Assembly (NCBI GenBank): GCA_905160935.1
Contig: CAJHZI010000184.1
Location: 1,677,501 to 1,741,500, forward strand
From: Enchytraeus crypticus
Taxonomy: Eukaryota; Annelida; Clitellata; Enchytraeida; Enchytraeidae
Length of the DNA: 64,000 nt
Direction: 5' to 3'
The notes beneath the pieces were generated by a model. The model ran no database searches. It was given only the letters and a program-made list of their open reading frames with translations, and had not been told where the DNA came from. A program made the translations under genes and the position numbers. Positions 1 to 13,041 of the stretch are shown in pieces. Positions within the stretch are counted from its first letter, which is position 1, and the number at the start of each line of letters is the position of its first letter.

Positions 1-1560
1 ATTTAGACGTATAGCGGTCTTCGATAGACAGATATAATGAGAGGCAAGTTCCTCTGATATTTACATTATTATTGTGATATAGTAATAGGGTTTAAATTAT
101 TCTTAAAATTTACCTTGATACACGTCCAATTTTTGTACCTATTATATTTAATTATTTACTAAATTTTTTTATTACAGGCACATCTTTATTTAATTACATG
201 TATATTTTAATGTCATCATTTTGGCAATACGGTCCAAACATCAAATCCATATAAATCTTTTAAACATAAGTACAGTTGAAAAAGATCGAGATAAAATGAC
301 TAAATAGGCCTACTAACTAGCTACTAGCACATAGAGACCAAAGTAACAGAATAATTATTATAATTTTGAATGAATTAAAACTTATTAGGAAACAAATTAT
401 CATCAAGCCTTCTTCGCATCAAGCACATGTCGCATAACAAACGAAAGCACATATTTTACTGCTGATAAGAATCTTTCAAAAAGTTTATTTCTTGTTCTTT
501 CTACGATAATAAAAATGTATAAAGCAGAAGAAATCTTTATTTCTACAATAAATAACTTCAGATTCACAAGTTCTCATTCTCTGATGCCTATTAACTATTT
601 CATAAACTATTAAAATTAAAGCATTTCTAACAAAGAGAACCCTGATTGATATCTGTCTTTCGAATTGTAGTAATACATGTACGTGTTATAAGGGCACATC
701 GGCTGCCTTCATCAACTGAGAAAACGAATATTCAAAATGATAATGTAACATCAGCGCAAATGTTACCCACTTAAACTCAAATTCTGCAAGTTTATTCTGC
801 AATGTTTAACGTTTGATAGAATTGATATCATTTTGGTAGACGTCATCACGTACTAGTAATTCATTATAATGTAAGTGAATGTATGAATATAATGTGATCT
901 AGGGCCCGTATAACGGACATAACCTCTGGCATACGCAATGATGTAAAATAGATTGGGACAGATAGTTATATGATATCAGCACGGTGAGTTGATTGAAAGC
1001 AGAAGATTGAAAAGCGCAGTCAGAAATGGATTTCTTCTTTCAGAGAACGTGACTCTGAAATAGTCATTCCAATTCCAAGCTCAAGTCTTTCCCGCACTCA
1101 ACGAAATCAGGCTCATTACGCGTAATGATACACTTTTCTGCAGTAAATTGGACGTTCTGTCCACCAGGTCACAGACTAGAATGCGACGTGCTAAGCGAAT
1201 CTCACTAACAATCTTTTCCACAAGATATTTTAAGACTAATGACTGAACTGATCTTATTATTTGTAATACTTATTTACAGGATAATAGAATGATGTGATAG
1301 TGAAAGCTGGATCTAAAGTTGTTCTGCGGTTGATGAACATTTTAGCAATGAAGAATTTTGTTTGCATTAAATTGGTTGGGGAGATCTTGAGAAACCTATG
1401 ATAACACACGGATTTCTCATATTAAACTCTGCGTTAAGATTATGTAACAGCATTACCGTAGAAGCTATGCACTACCAACTAACCTTAGCTGAAATTTCAA
1501 AAGATCTACCCTGTGTGCCCAACTTGCTGGAGTAACGTTTCCTAAGTCCACAAAGTCACA
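1..1560. other. No recognisable gene
   Basis: AT-rich unique-looking DNA with stops in all frames; no repeat family recognised. Confidence 0.6.
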
Positions 1561-1563
1561 ACG

Positions 1564-1662
1564 TAGAGAGAGAGAGAAATCGAGAGAGAGGGGGACAGAT
1601 AGATAGTGTGACAGAGAGAGAGATGGAAAGAGAAATAAAGTGTGTGAGAGAGAGAGAGAGAA
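1564..1662. repeat. (AG)n-rich tract
   Basis: GAGAGAGAGA runs broken by GGGGACAGATAGATAGTG. No LINE tail is recognisable in front of it. Confidence 0.85.
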
Positions 1663-2009
1663 ATTTGACTATATGGATCTTTTAGAGAGCAATCACGATG
1701 ACATATATTGTAGAATCAAATATAGTCAGCCCGGAGACAAAAGAATACTGAGTGTGGAAAAATACTTATTTCATATAGCACATACTCTTACAAATAAATT
1801 CAGAAAAAGCGATTTGTAAAAAAAACTTTGCATGAAAAGAGCAAGGTCGTCCTAACGAATAATTTAGATCATTTTATTGCGAACTGATGATTAATTAAAG
1901 CCAGTCAGGTTGATGACCAAAGTTCAGTTACGTAAACTTATAATTTTTCTAAATATCTGGTCGTCTGTGTACATACTAGGATTAATGTACGACTAATAAA
2001 GGACTTGGT

Positions 2010-2227
2010 TATTTTATACTTTCTTCATTATTAACTACATTATGTCATTATGAATCTTAGTTTATTTTATTCTTTCTTCATTATTAACTAATATATTACG
2101 TCATTTTAATCTTAGTTTATATTTTTATTTCTTCATTACTAACTAACACATTATATTATGTCATTTTGGATCTTAGTCTATTTTTTTCTTTCTTCATTAC
2201 TAACTAATATATTATGTCATTTTGAAT
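2010..2227. repeat. Four tandem copies of a 53-61 bp unit
   Basis: Each copy has TTTCTTCATTA.TAACTA, ATTATGTCATTTT and ATCTTAGT.TA. Copies begin near 2,021, 2,074, 2,129 and 2,190. Confidence 0.85.
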
Positions 2228-2484
2228 GGAACTGCAATCAGAACTGGACGGCGGGTTCCGATGACGGAAACAGATTGGTTCGGCGATTGCGGTTTCTTTT
2301 CGCTTGCATTCATTACCTTCAGTCGATGGCTCACATCTATTGGTAATCTTTCTGTCAGCTTATGAACATTTCCAATTTGCCGCATGATATATGATGCAAA
2401 GCACCGGCAGACAGAGTGGGACGCCAGAAGAAACGATAGACCGGAGTAGACATCTGAATGACAGACATATTTAATTCAACATAC

Positions 2485-2715
2485 ATGTTCATGAGAGGAT
2501 TAGGACTCAAAAGGTTACAAATGAGGAACTTCTGGAGACAGTTAGTTCAGATAGGCAGTTGATAAATGTATTAAGAAATAGAAAGAAGAGTTGTATAGGG
2601 CACAATCTAATGGGGGGAAGGTCTATTAAGAGAGGTCATTGAAGGTAGAATGGAAGGAAAAGAGGCAAAGGCAGGCCGAGATTAGCTATGTTATATGATT
2701 TTCTAAACCCACTAA
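2485..2715 (+). mobile_element. RTE-like LINE 3' fragment
   Basis: Matches the 62.15-62.37 kb part of the family: RISWTQKVTNEE-like start, then RNRKKS, GHNL and the polar GRGRPRLAML stretch, with frameshifts. It stops near TTTTCTAAACCCACT, short of the family tail. Confidence 0.8.
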
Positions 2716-2984
2716 TAAGATTACGACAAGCTCCGAACGAAAGAAATTAATTTCTGTTGATGCCTATATATCATAAAGCAGATAAGAGAAAATTTAGTCC
2801 GTGTGGTTTACCTACGTACATGTAGTCTCCTACTTTTGGGTAGGAATGCATTCAGTTCGGCATCCAACCGGTAGTATTGTTTAAAGTTGCACGCTTTTAT
2901 TATTATTGATTGTCTGATGTTTCAATAAGTATCATTCTAGCATTAAAATATCTGCCAAAAAAGAAAGATGTGATTTTTTCATAT

Positions 2985-3150
2985 AAAATCTGGCTCAGAC
3001 GCAGAGGCAGGCCTAGATTAGGTATGTTAGATGATTTAAAGACTCACTCATATGTGGACATGAAGAGGAAAGCAGAAGACAGAGAAGAATGGAGACGTTA
3101 TATACCATGGACCTGCCAGTAGGCAGTGAACTATGAGAAGAGAGAGAGAG
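2985..3150 (+). mobile_element. RTE-like LINE tail
   Basis: Reads RRRGRPRLGMLDDLKTHSYVDMKRKAEDREEWRRYIPWTCQ-stop, then CTGCCAGTAGGCAG and an (AG)n run at 3,137-3,153. It overlaps in content with the fragment 270 bases upstream, so it is a separate insertion. Confidence 0.88.
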
Positions 3151-3534
3151 AGAGATCCGGCTCAATATAAGAACACGGACTAAAGCAGCCTGTAGATAAT
3201 ATATGAATGCACGGAGAGTTGCGCCTACAAATTAGTCTGAGTGACGTATCGACGGACTTCGCTATGTCCGTCCAATATTGCAAGCCTTAAATTTGTTCAA
3301 GTTATATTATAGAACTGCCGGATGTGCCCATGAGCAATTGAGAAGAGATGAAAGCAGACGGACAAACAGAAGTACAATGAAAGGAATGAACAGGGGGAGT
3401 GATTGCTGGTGAAAAGAGTGGGAATGAGAATTAAGAAATACAGAAAATAACCTAGATCTGTAACTAATGAGAAAGATACAGACGGAGATAAACAAGATGT
3501 GTGTATACATGTACACACCCATATCATATATATT

Positions 3535-3535
3535 C

Positions 3536-3568
<33 letters not shown>

Positions 3569-3570
3569 AT
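3535..3570. repeat. (TA)n tract
   Basis: Short TA runs around a single TTTA. Confidence 0.9.
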
Positions 3571-4380
3571 AGGCCAACATGTCTCATAATATTTAACAAA
3601 ACTAATGAAGCTTTTGTTTAACAATGTTTATATTCAACTTTTCCGCATCTAACTCATCAAGACGAATTAAGCAGAATACTATATGTATATTTGATCATAT
3701 AGACATACCACATCAAATGCAGTGGATCTCAAAATGAAATTTTTGCTTCGTTTGTAACTAGGTAAATTCAAACAAGTAAATAAATATACTAACTACAGTT
3801 GTCTGAGTAGAGTTGTAAAAGGCCATAATTTGTACAAAAACAGAGACTTGCCTGGCAAATATATTCACATTCACGTTCATCACTTTTTCTGTATATAATC
3901 TATGTTTATGTTGATTTTCTGTGTTCGTTTGATTCTGTGCTTCTACTGACATGAATTTTGTGAAATAAGGATTATAAACTGGTTTATAATTGACTATAGC
4001 GCATTGAGCATCATTCTTCTATGAAGGAGCGGTAAGATATGCGGAGTCCCTGTAGTTTTTCCGCTGTGGGCAACGTTTCATCATGTCCATAGTGACGAGA
4101 AAGTAATTGGCAAAGTCTCCTTATTTATTTCCAGGCCGTGGCATCCACCTCACAGCATGTCTGATAATGATATAGGAAATAGCTGCATGAGTCGTTATAT
4201 GGAAAGATCAAAGAAGATTGAATAAAAAAACATAGTAGCACATATTTTAACTTTACTAACTATTTACGTCACAAATATTTGTTGTAAAATTATAATAAAC
4301 TAATGACAAATTGGTGAATTAATTGATGAAAGTTATAATTAATATATTAAATTTTATTCATGAAATAGAATTAAGTAATA

Positions 4381-4611
4381 ATGTATATTCTTTGGACATG
4401 TCATGCGAGCGAGTTCAATGAGAAATCAGTTATGCTAGGACAGGTCAGTGGAAAAAGGAGGAAAGGTCGTCAAAGAACGCGTTGGCTTGATACTGTAGAA
4501 TTTGACCTCAACACCAGCATAGCGGATTTGAGGGAGGCAGGAAGAAATCGCGTTACATGGAGACAGATAGTTCATAAAGTGTTCAAGAGTCGGCATCGAC
4601 TGAATGGATAA
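4381..4611 (+). mobile_element. C-terminal tail of a second RTE (BovB-type) LINE
   Basis: A 76-codon open stretch: YILWTCHASEFNEKSVMLGQ, GKRRKGRQRTRWLD, LNTSIADLREAGRNRVTWRQ and VHKVFKSRHRLNG-stop. The order (V)MLG, RRRGRQRTRWLD, L.EL....R..WR, SR.RL is that of the tail of BovB/RTE elements. It differs from the tail of the main LINE family here, so it is another lineage. The first codons are decayed (FGHVMR would be expected) and the rest of the RT is missing. Confidence 0.82.
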
Positions 4612-5453
4612 CTTATCATCGATAATGTATATTAGTAGACAATAGAAAAGTAAATTATCATACTGAGCAAAATTACTACAAAAAAAATTCTAAAAAGTAA
4701 TTATCAAACTGAGAAGAACAATTCAATTTACTTTCGTTTTTTCAAATACCTTAGTTTATTCAGTTTATATTATTCTCTATTTAGTGAGCGAAAAGTTTTG
4801 TGTTAATAAAGAAAAAACTAAAATAAAGACTTTTATTTAATAGCTTCAATAGGCCTAGTTAATGAGACAAAAAATGATAAGATTGAATATAGTTATAAAA
4901 ATTGCAAACCTAATAAGTATTAATATCAATATCAAACTTTAAAATATTAAATTATTAACTAAATATAATTATAATAATAAGGCAAATATTAGCTTAGAGT
5001 AATGCTAACAGTAACATAATTGTGTTGTGTACTTTTAATTTTGTACTTATTGTAGTTGTGCTGCCATATGCTTTAGTGAAAATAAAGATGCATATACTGT
5101 ATATATATAATGCAAGCATAAATATTTAGTCCCTGTCATCATCTTTATTTAGGAATAGTAATGCTAAGGAGTAAAATTACAGATAACAAGACCTTACTGA
5201 ATAGCATAAAGAATTTCTGAATTACATTAAAGAAATTATGGCGCTTTTTAGCATCAGATATGAGTTCAGGCTCTCAAATTTTATATTCTACAATATTTGC
5301 AGATAAAGTATCCCGTGTCAGCTCGACGTGGACAAAAAGGGAATTCAGTAAAATATGACTTGTTAACACTCCCAACGACGATCGAAAATTTAATATAGCT
5401 TCAACGAAATTACAAAATATCCCATTGCCTTTTTGAAATATACAATTACAGAT

Positions 5454-5503
5454 GCTCAACGCACAACGGCGCTTTAAGCTCAATGCACAACGGTGCTTAA
5501 AGC
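5454..5503. repeat. 24-bp direct repeat, two copies
   Basis: CTCAACGCACAACGGCGCTT-TAAG is followed at once by CTCAATGCACAACGGTGCTT-AAAG. Confidence 0.85.
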
Positions 5504-6124
5504 AAGCTAAATAGGTCTCGATTTTCACAAAATACTATTACCACCTAACCGATATATAACCTACAACAATATTTTGTTACTAGTATTCACCATCAGCGAC
5601 GAGCCGTATTAGACTTGCAACTAAAAAACACAGTCATAGTAGTAGCGCAACCAATCCAAATACTGTAATATACCATAAGGGTCCTTCATCAATGTGTTTT
5701 TAAAGCTAACTTTTCCAGCATTTTTATAATTTACTTTTTCACATATAGATCTGATGCACAAGTAGGTAAAAGTGGCACCTATGTAACAATATAGGTTATA
5801 CAGGTGACTGATATCTTACTACCGCTGTATCACGTAAAGGTACCACGCAAGACCTATTTCTACTTTACTTTGTGGGCTACTTTTTAAATTCACCCAAAAA
5901 TCGAAATCAAATTTTTCATTTAATCTTAATTCACGAAGAAAACTTGATTACCTAAAATAGCTTCAACCAATAAACTCTAAACTATGCTAATGTCATGATA
6001 ACATCATGCCAGTCTAATCTTCGCACTTTATTGTTACTATTGCAAACCTGTAACGCTGTCGAATTTTAAAAACTGCTTTCGGTTTTCTCAGTTCAGTTAA
6101 GATAATAGGTTTGCAGAACACACG

Positions 6125-6305
6125 CTTAATACTGTAAATATGCGTAATGTAATATGTAAAACGTAATATATAATGTAAACGTAATATAAAACGTAATGCA
6201 ATATGTAATATGTGATATGTAAATATGTAGTACGTAAATATGTAATAAGTAATAGGTAAATATGCAATATGTAAATATCTAATATGTCATTAGTATATAT
6301 GCATG
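6125..6305. repeat. Degenerate repeat of TAATATGTAA
   Basis: Run of ACGTAATATAAA, ATGTAATATGT and ATGTAAATATG words with a loose 8-10 base period. Confidence 0.7.
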
Positions 6306-6334
6306 TCTCATTAGGTGAACTCATCACTGCCAAT

Positions 6335-6615
6335 ATCCTCCACTCTTCCATGTCTGGGTTTTCCTCTTCATGTTCTCATATGGGTGAATCTTTTAATCAC
6401 CTAAGATACTAATCTCGGTTTGTCTTTGCTTCACTTTCATTTAGTCTTTCTTCTATGACATACTTTTGTAAACTATGCCCTCCTCCCCCCTTAGAATATG
6501 TCCTATTCATATTCAGTACTTCGTCCGATATTCTTAGTGAATTTATTAACTGTCTATCTCCATCAACTCTCTCCAGGATTTCTTTGTAATTTTGTGAGTC
6601 CAGATACTCCTTTCA
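6335..6615 (-). mobile_element. RTE-like LINE 3' fragment, decayed
   Basis: On the minus strand this aligns by eye with the 62.16-62.41 kb part of the family: GAGTC.ACTCAC, ATCCTGGAGAGAGTTG, AGACAGTTAATAAA, AGGACATATTCTAAG, GTCATAGAAG and CATATG..ACATGAAGAGGAAA. The frame is broken. The terminal hairpin is missing. Confidence 0.75.
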
Positions 6616-6780
6616 GGTTCCAGACAGATTCCAGATTAAAGACAAAACCAGATACTTTCCATTTTTCTCCATATCCACATCTTCAGTGCAACTAGTTTTT
6701 CTAGGTATCATCCTTCCTGATAGAAGCGTAGTCCATACATGTAGCTCATACATAATACCATATCCGAGCAAGGAAAAAAA

Positions 6781-6913
6781 CCTAAGGTTAACGTCAGTTT
6801 CCTCACTCGAAAGCGAAATCAGTGACGGGCGAGCTCAGGATTTGAGCCCCGCACATACTGATCCGCGGTCGAGTATCTTACCGATGTCGCAAATGGCTCC
6901 AGCCAGTGGCGAC
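6781..6913 (-). mobile_element. SINE A copy
   Basis: tRNA-derived SINE. The minus strand has a palindromic head (6,886-6,913), an A-box-like GACATCGGTAAGATACTCGA, CCGCGGATCAGTA, a B-box-like GGGCTCAAATCC, then GCTCGCCCGTCACTGA, TTCGAGTGAGGAAAC and TGACGTTAACCTTAGG. Confidence 0.85.
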
Positions 6914-7436
6914 TGAAGGAGCAATACGGCTTCTTGATTTGCCCAACAAGGAATAATTGTAGTCATGTTATAGAATTTAAAACTTCTGCGTGACTGTGGA
7001 CACCAGTGGACGTCCTTCTCGACAAGTTGATGCCTTTTCTTTACTACCTGAATAGGAGCTCGAACTTCGAAGCAGCTGTGTGATTAGATTGAGTGTGTGC
7101 ACTAAAGTGCGGCAGTAAGTAGACAAGAACCTTTCAACTCACTAAGGCTGTTACTTGTTTATCAAATTTACTATCGGCCGCTTCTCAGTCTCTACATCAA
7201 TGACGTCGACTTTTCTTTCATTAGTGGCATGAGAGGCATGGAGTAGTAATGACTGGAGTTGCTGATTGTCAGCCATATTTGATTCTCATCCGCCGCTAAA
7301 TATTAAGTAAGTGAATAGCGAATAGATTCATGAATAGACCCAATAGTTTACAAAATATTAAATGTTGAAAATATTTTAAAGTCATAATATGATTGCCGGA
7401 TGCAATGAAAGAGTTAAATTTGAAACCACTTAAGGA

Positions 7437-7467
7437 CAGCAACAACAACAACAAACAACAACAACAG
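7437..7467. repeat. (AAC)n trinucleotide repeat
   Basis: CAACAACAACAACAAACAAC. Confidence 0.9.
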
Positions 7468-8444
7468 TAGCTAGAGTGCTACTGTCGTCATTAACAAAAA
7501 CAAGCACTGCTGAACTAAAACCAATATGACTACCAAACACGAAAGAATCCAACAAAGAGAGGAAAATGCAAAATTCAGAAAACTAATATAAAGATTAGGT
7601 GTTAAAGAAAATGAGATTTGCGTGTTAGCGATTGTACAACACGTAGCGGGAAGTATGAAAGACATTTTCACTCTGATATTTATTTCTGTGATTGCAACTC
7701 CTAAGTCCAATGGCGATGAACCGGACGTTAAATTCTTATTGATGACAGATTTCGAGTGCTCTCTCTGAGCGATATAGCTTCCCAGCTCATCTCGCTAACA
7801 TGTTATCACACTACACGTGTTCTGTATTACAGAACAGTGACGAAACAACATCAACTGCAGGCTATCAGTCAAGAGCTGCGGCATCTGGCACTAACTGCAG
7901 TCAGCCTATTGCTTCTTTAAACACGTTATTACTAAATACATTATCTGAATGAAAGAATGCCGCACTCGCCCTTTAATCTAGGCAACATAATCTGTGTACT
8001 TGAAACTTTACAGCATTCTTATTTTTAAAGTTTAAATTAGTTCAGTAATAACGTAGCAATGGACCATTTGGCCATGAGGGCCTATTCGCAAGGTCTCTGA
8101 TGAGAAGCCCTTCGTGCTTCTTATCTTGATGTTAAACCGTTATTATTAGCCAGCATTGATGTGGTCTGTAACTATACACACGCGCTGGCAATGCTATAGT
8201 GACTGATATTTATATGTGGTACCGTGATATACCCAAGCACGTTGTTGTTGCGGTCCTAATAGACTATGATTACATGTATGTGGTTAAGTGCCTATTTGAT
8301 ATTAATATACAACCATTATAGGCACGGATATAATAGATTTTGGTTATGTAATTTTAAAGTTAAGCCATAAATTCACAATTTTCTGTCGTCACGATATGCA
8401 TGACATGCATGATGGATATAGTTAAGCACCCTGTACTTACTGAA

Positions 8445-8710
8445 GTAGTCCTGATTTACGTGGTCACAATAGAGGTAGTCCAAATTTAGGCAGTCATTAT
8501 ACAGGTCGCGGGTCATGATTTAGGTAGGCATGATTTAGTTAGTCATGAATTCGTTAGCAATGAAACAGGTAGTCATGAATTAGGAAAACAGGATTTAGGT
8601 ACCAATGATTTAAATAGTCATGCATGATATAGTTAGTCATGGTCCAAGTAGTAATGATACAGGTAGTCATGTTGTAGCTAGTCTTGATTTAAATAGTCGT
8701 AGCGTAGGTT
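8445..8710. repeat. Degenerate tandem repeat, about 18 bp
   Basis: About 14 imperfect copies of a unit like TAGTCATGATTTAGG, with variants such as TAGTCATGAATTAGG and TAGTCTTGATTTAAA. Confidence 0.8.
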
Positions 8711-9179
8711 CAACTTTATAGCTTGAAAAGTACAATATTTTCTGTTACAACTAAAAGGAAGTGTTATTATTCAATTTTAATTGACATTATTTATAATAAC
8801 GCTTTATTAAGCATAATTTAGAACTGATTAGATTCTAAATGCAGATTATTCACAATCCACTTAGAAATATATGCATTGCATGTAACTTAGAAACTAAAGG
8901 TAGGCCTATAAATTTCATCCTATCCTATCCGAGTAGTTTCGGTAAAATTGAGAATTGAATCTACCGACAACTGCACGTGTTCGTATGAGGTGACTGACGC
9001 AGATACGGCAGTGAAGAGACTTGCAGCAACGTGGTGATGATTTCTGTGCTTTAAACCAATTGGTCGCTCATACTCCAGACTTGCAGAGTTCTAGCCCCTA
9101 CACCGATTGTGGCATTATACCACCATGCTACTTGTTCTTCACTGTACGTTCAGCGCTGCTGTAGCATTTGGAATTGTTA

Positions 9180-9603
9180 GCGCTTTATAAATATACTTAT
9201 TATTATTATTTTTACTTTTTAAAAAAATTTTTACCCCGTAGGTAAAGAACCCGAGGTTTGCTACAATCGATTTGCGCAATACATGCTGATTCGCCACCCG
9301 GCTACTCGATGCAATCTATCTGCTCAAAAGAATTGCTGAAGCAGACTTCATTAAATCCTTGCAAAGTCATAGAAAGCCTTTGCCAAAGAAAAGATGTCTC
9401 TCGCTTATCGCCGGTTAGCTCTGAAATTAGCGTGCCTATGCCCTTAATGATGTCAACTCCATCGCGATTCATGGGGCCCATGGTTTCAATGTTCACTGGA
9501 ACAACTTCGTACCCTAAGGACAGATTTTGGTACTTATCAGTTTTCTTAGAGGCGGTTAGATCAGCAGCTTCACCGTCAGTGACTGAAGTTGCATTCAGAT
9601 AGG
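9180..9603 (-). mobile_element. Retroelement C-terminal domain and 3' UTR, copy 1
   Basis: The minus strand is open for about 110 codons: NSYLNATSVTDGEAADLTAS, KYQNLSLGYEVVPVNIETMG, NRDGVDIIKGIGTLISELTG, DKRETSFLWQRLSMTLQGFN and EVCFSNSFEQIDCIE-stop. The IETxGP...TGDxRxxxFLxQRxSMxxQ pattern is one I associate with C-terminal domains of animal retroelement reverse transcriptases. The 3' UTR follows (9,180-9,258), with GGTTCTTTACC and then a (TAA)n tail. The catalytic part is missing. Confidence 0.6.
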
Positions 9604-9759
9604 AGTTTGTTATTATTATTATTATTATTATTACTTTTTAACCTTTTACTACGGGTGTAAAGTATCCGAGGTTTGATAAAAACGATTCGCCGACCGGCTA
9701 CTCGAGGCCACCTAGCTGCTTAAATGAATTTGTGAAGCAGATATTATAATTACTACAAC

Positions 9760-9795
<36 letters not shown>

Positions 9796-9800
9796 GATCT
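9604..9800 (-). mobile_element. Same retroelement, 3' end only, copy 2
   Basis: Minus strand: (AAT)n at 9,762-9,796, then TCTGCTTCACAAATTCATTT, AGCAGCTAGGTGGCC, CGAGTAGCCGGTCGG, and the UTR TACTTTACACCCGTAGTAA, ending in (TAA)n at 9,609-9,633. It matches copy 1 from the last codons onward. Its TAA tail touches the 5' end of copy 1. Confidence 0.6.
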
Positions 9801-10597
9801 TATTAAAGGAATTTTTTTATTTTTGGGCATGCATATCGGCATAGTAGTTACCATGAGCAAGATGTAGCAACTAACTTGGCAGTTTACACTGCCAAGTATA
9901 CACTATAAGTAAAATAGAATGCAATAACGTGGTACTAGCCGGTTTTTGTCGGTATATAGCTGGCTAGTTACCTGAACCTGTTTATTAAATTTCATGGTTT
10001 TCTCTTTTTTAGTTGTAGTTCCTTTTTCTGCACTGCGATTTTGTGCAGTATGAAATGTCGCTTATTTTGCCAAAATTAAATTAATAACTAACATAAAAAT
10101 ATTTTACTTCTTCAATCCTTTTCCACAGAGCCTGCTGCTGCAGATTGGCAGTGTTCAATTACGATCGGAGATGCAAGGTTCAAATTCAGTGCCCGTCAGT
10201 AACTGCATTGCCGATGGACAGAAAACCGACGCTAAGCTATATTCCAGAATTTATTGTTCGCATAGAGACTTCGACGACCGCAGTTTAATTCTAAAAAATG
10301 ACTCAGAATTTCCTAAACTATGACTTTAATGGTTTAGAAATGTATGTCTTCAGTTATTACTTCTCGTAATCCATCTCTAGTTTTGCTTTGTCGCATCTTA
10401 CGCATTCATTTGGCCTATTATTCAATGATCCGAAATAAATATCGGCAAACATGCAATATTATGTCTAAACGTTTTAATTTTATCTACTTGTAATCACATT
10501 TACAGGATTCACGTATGTAAATAAATATATTTGAATGCATGCATATCTATGATAAATATACATATAGATCGCTATTGGTAATGTTACAATAATTTCT

Positions 10598-10598
10598 G

Positions 10599-10649
<51 letters not shown>

Positions 10650-10651
10650 GA

Positions 10652-10695
<44 letters not shown>
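10598..10695. repeat. (TA)n tract
   Basis: Two TA runs broken by ACATATA and AGATACTA. Confidence 0.95.
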
Positions 10696-10697
<2 letters not shown>

Positions 10698-11426
10698 CCC
10701 TGCATATTATTATTATTTTTAATAACGAAAACTTATATAGCAGTGTCATAGCCTAAATCGGTCTTCGAGACTACTTTATAGAAAGAGTTCGCTAAATAAA
10801 ATAAAAAGCTAAAATAAAAAGCTAAAATAAAATAGTAAGCTAAATAAAATTTACATTTAAATTTAAATTCATATCTAAATATATTGTATGAATCTATATG
10901 ATAATATATGATGAGATTATACGATAATATATGATGCATTTACCTTTAATATAGATCTTTAAAGTATTGTATAGCGATAATTGCAGCAGATATTATTTTC
11001 AATATATACAGTATATGTATAATAATAATTAAATTATAATTAAATTCCAGCGTTGTATACTATAAAGCAACAGTGAATTAAGTAACTTAGCTACTTCTCA
11101 GCATGAAAGAGATAGAAACAAACCTGTTAGGCTGAGATGTCCTGTAGAAGTGAACGATTGTATTCTGTCTTTACTCTCCAAGCATCTCTCAGGCTTATCT
11201 CCACTGCTAATGCGCTGTCAGGGCTAAAACTCTGCTTCCATCTCTTCAGAGATCTTAACGCACACGGATCTTTTCCAAAGTCTTCATATTAATTTTCTCA
11301 CGGTGTTATCTATCGGATTATATCCCAATTGGAATAGTTTTTATTTCCTATTATCATCACTTAGTTAACATATTTTTGTATGTTAGGTTACGAAATTTAT
11401 TGTACTTGGTGATAGATATGTGTGTC

Positions 11427-11967
11427 CCTCTCTCTCTCGCTCTCTCTCTCTCTTAGTGCACTGCCTATTGGCAGGTCCATGGCAAAATAACTCCATATTT
11501 CTATGAGCTGCTTTTCTCTTCATATCAACATGCAAATTATCTTTCAAATCATCCAGCATCCCAAGTCTCGGTCTTACAATATTTTTTCCTCCCATTCTTC
11601 CTTCAATTGCCTCCTTTACTAAACCATTCCCTCTCAGAACATGACCAATTAAGTTCCTATTTCTATTCTTGCAATCCGTTTGATCTTCTCCATGGACACA
11701 TTTCGAATGCTTCCAGTTTTCTGATATTCTCCTTTCTTAGCGTCCGTGTTTCACAACCGCACAGGAGCTTAGTACATACTAAAATGTTTACCATCTGTAT
11801 CTTTCGCGGATTTTTTCAAATTATTTGTTAATAATTCTTTCTTCTAACCCAAGGCCTCTTGTGCGTTAAAATTCTACATTTTATTTCTGTTCTACATTTC
11901 CCATCTTCTGTTATCCTGTGTCCTAAATATCTGAAATTCTCTACGTGTTCTAATTTTGTATTGTCTA
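11427..11967 (-). mobile_element. RTE-like LINE 3' fragment, diverged
   Basis: The minus strand reads DNTKLEHVENFRYLGHRITEDGKCRTEIKCRI, then a decayed middle and GRPRLGMLDDLKDN, MKRKA and a CTGCCAATAGGCAG hairpin, with (AG)n at the 3' end (11,428-11,455). It is more diverged than the 32- and 61-kb copies, with several frameshifts. Its 5' edge abuts a (TA)n tract. Confidence 0.85.
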
Positions 11968-12030
11968 TATATATACATGTATATATATATATACATGTAT
12001 GTATATATATATATACTGTATATATATTCA
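11966..12030. repeat. (TA)n / ACATGTA tract
   Basis: TATATACATGTATATA words; this tract marks the 5' edge of the 11.4-kb LINE. Confidence 0.9.
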
Positions 12031-12883
12031 TGATTAGTAGTATTCGGTGTTTTGTAACAGAGCGGTACATTGCGCGGATAATAAGAAACAGAAAAACACC
12101 AAGCGGATTATTTGAGACTGAGGATCACCAGGATTAGGGTTTTATACACTATTCACTAATAAGTCGTATATACATGTATATGCTTTTGATATAGGAAACT
12201 GTAGTTCAAACCGGTTTAGCCCTTTTGAAGCTTGTTATAATTTGAATAGTAGCCTAACCCTGTAAAGGACTGAAGGTCTAATATAAAATTAGGCATATAT
12301 TAGAATATTATGAGGAGTACTTCATGGATTAGTTTGAAAGAAGATTAAATTCAAGCCTTAATGTTCTAGATATATAGTAGAATTTATACAGCAGCCAAGT
12401 TATAGCCTGATTGCCTGAGTTAATATTACAGTAAATGTTGTAAAATTATGAGTTTTGAGTGAAAGTCCTTTTTTATTTCAGGAATCAAAAAAAGGTTTTA
12501 TCAAATTTTTCTCTCAATAACTTTTTATTGAGATAAATTCTTTCATTTAGACTATGCTATCTTTATGTCAATATTACTTTTATTTTAGTTGCTTGGTTAC
12601 CCTGTAGAACTTTGTTACTACGACTTTCTATTAAAATTATATTATCTTAAAAGTATGGATTGCCGGTATTAAACTCTTCTTGACCAATAAAACTTTTAAT
12701 GCTAAAATGTAGTTCAATAATATTGTACTGGAAGCTCATTTCGTTATTAATTTCCTCTAAGAATTAACTCTCTGAAAATAATTTTTAATTTACGTTAAGT
12801 TCGAAGTTCATTGATCTGAAGAATTTTATATTATATATTATACTTTTATAAATATTTCACAAATTATTTTAATATATTGTAAA

Positions 12884-12885
<2 letters not shown>

Positions 12886-12927
<42 letters not shown>

Positions 12928-12943
12928 GAAGGTATCATTATTC

Positions 12944-12981
<38 letters not shown>

Positions 12982-12983
12982 CA

Positions 12984-13038
<55 letters not shown>
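12886..13038. repeat. (TA)n tracts
   Basis: Three TA runs separated by ACATGAAGGTATCATTATTC and ACATACAGTA. Confidence 0.95.

Positions 13039-13041
<3 letters not shown>

Noticed and set aside
8445..8710. Possible CRISPR-like array
   Set aside because: Repeats are degenerate and contiguous without unique spacers, and the DNA is from an animal.
9302..9496. Host gene exon reading for the IETMGP...FLWQR frame
   Set aside because: A second copy of its 3' end with the same UTR and a TAA tail lies next to it, which fits a retroelement better.
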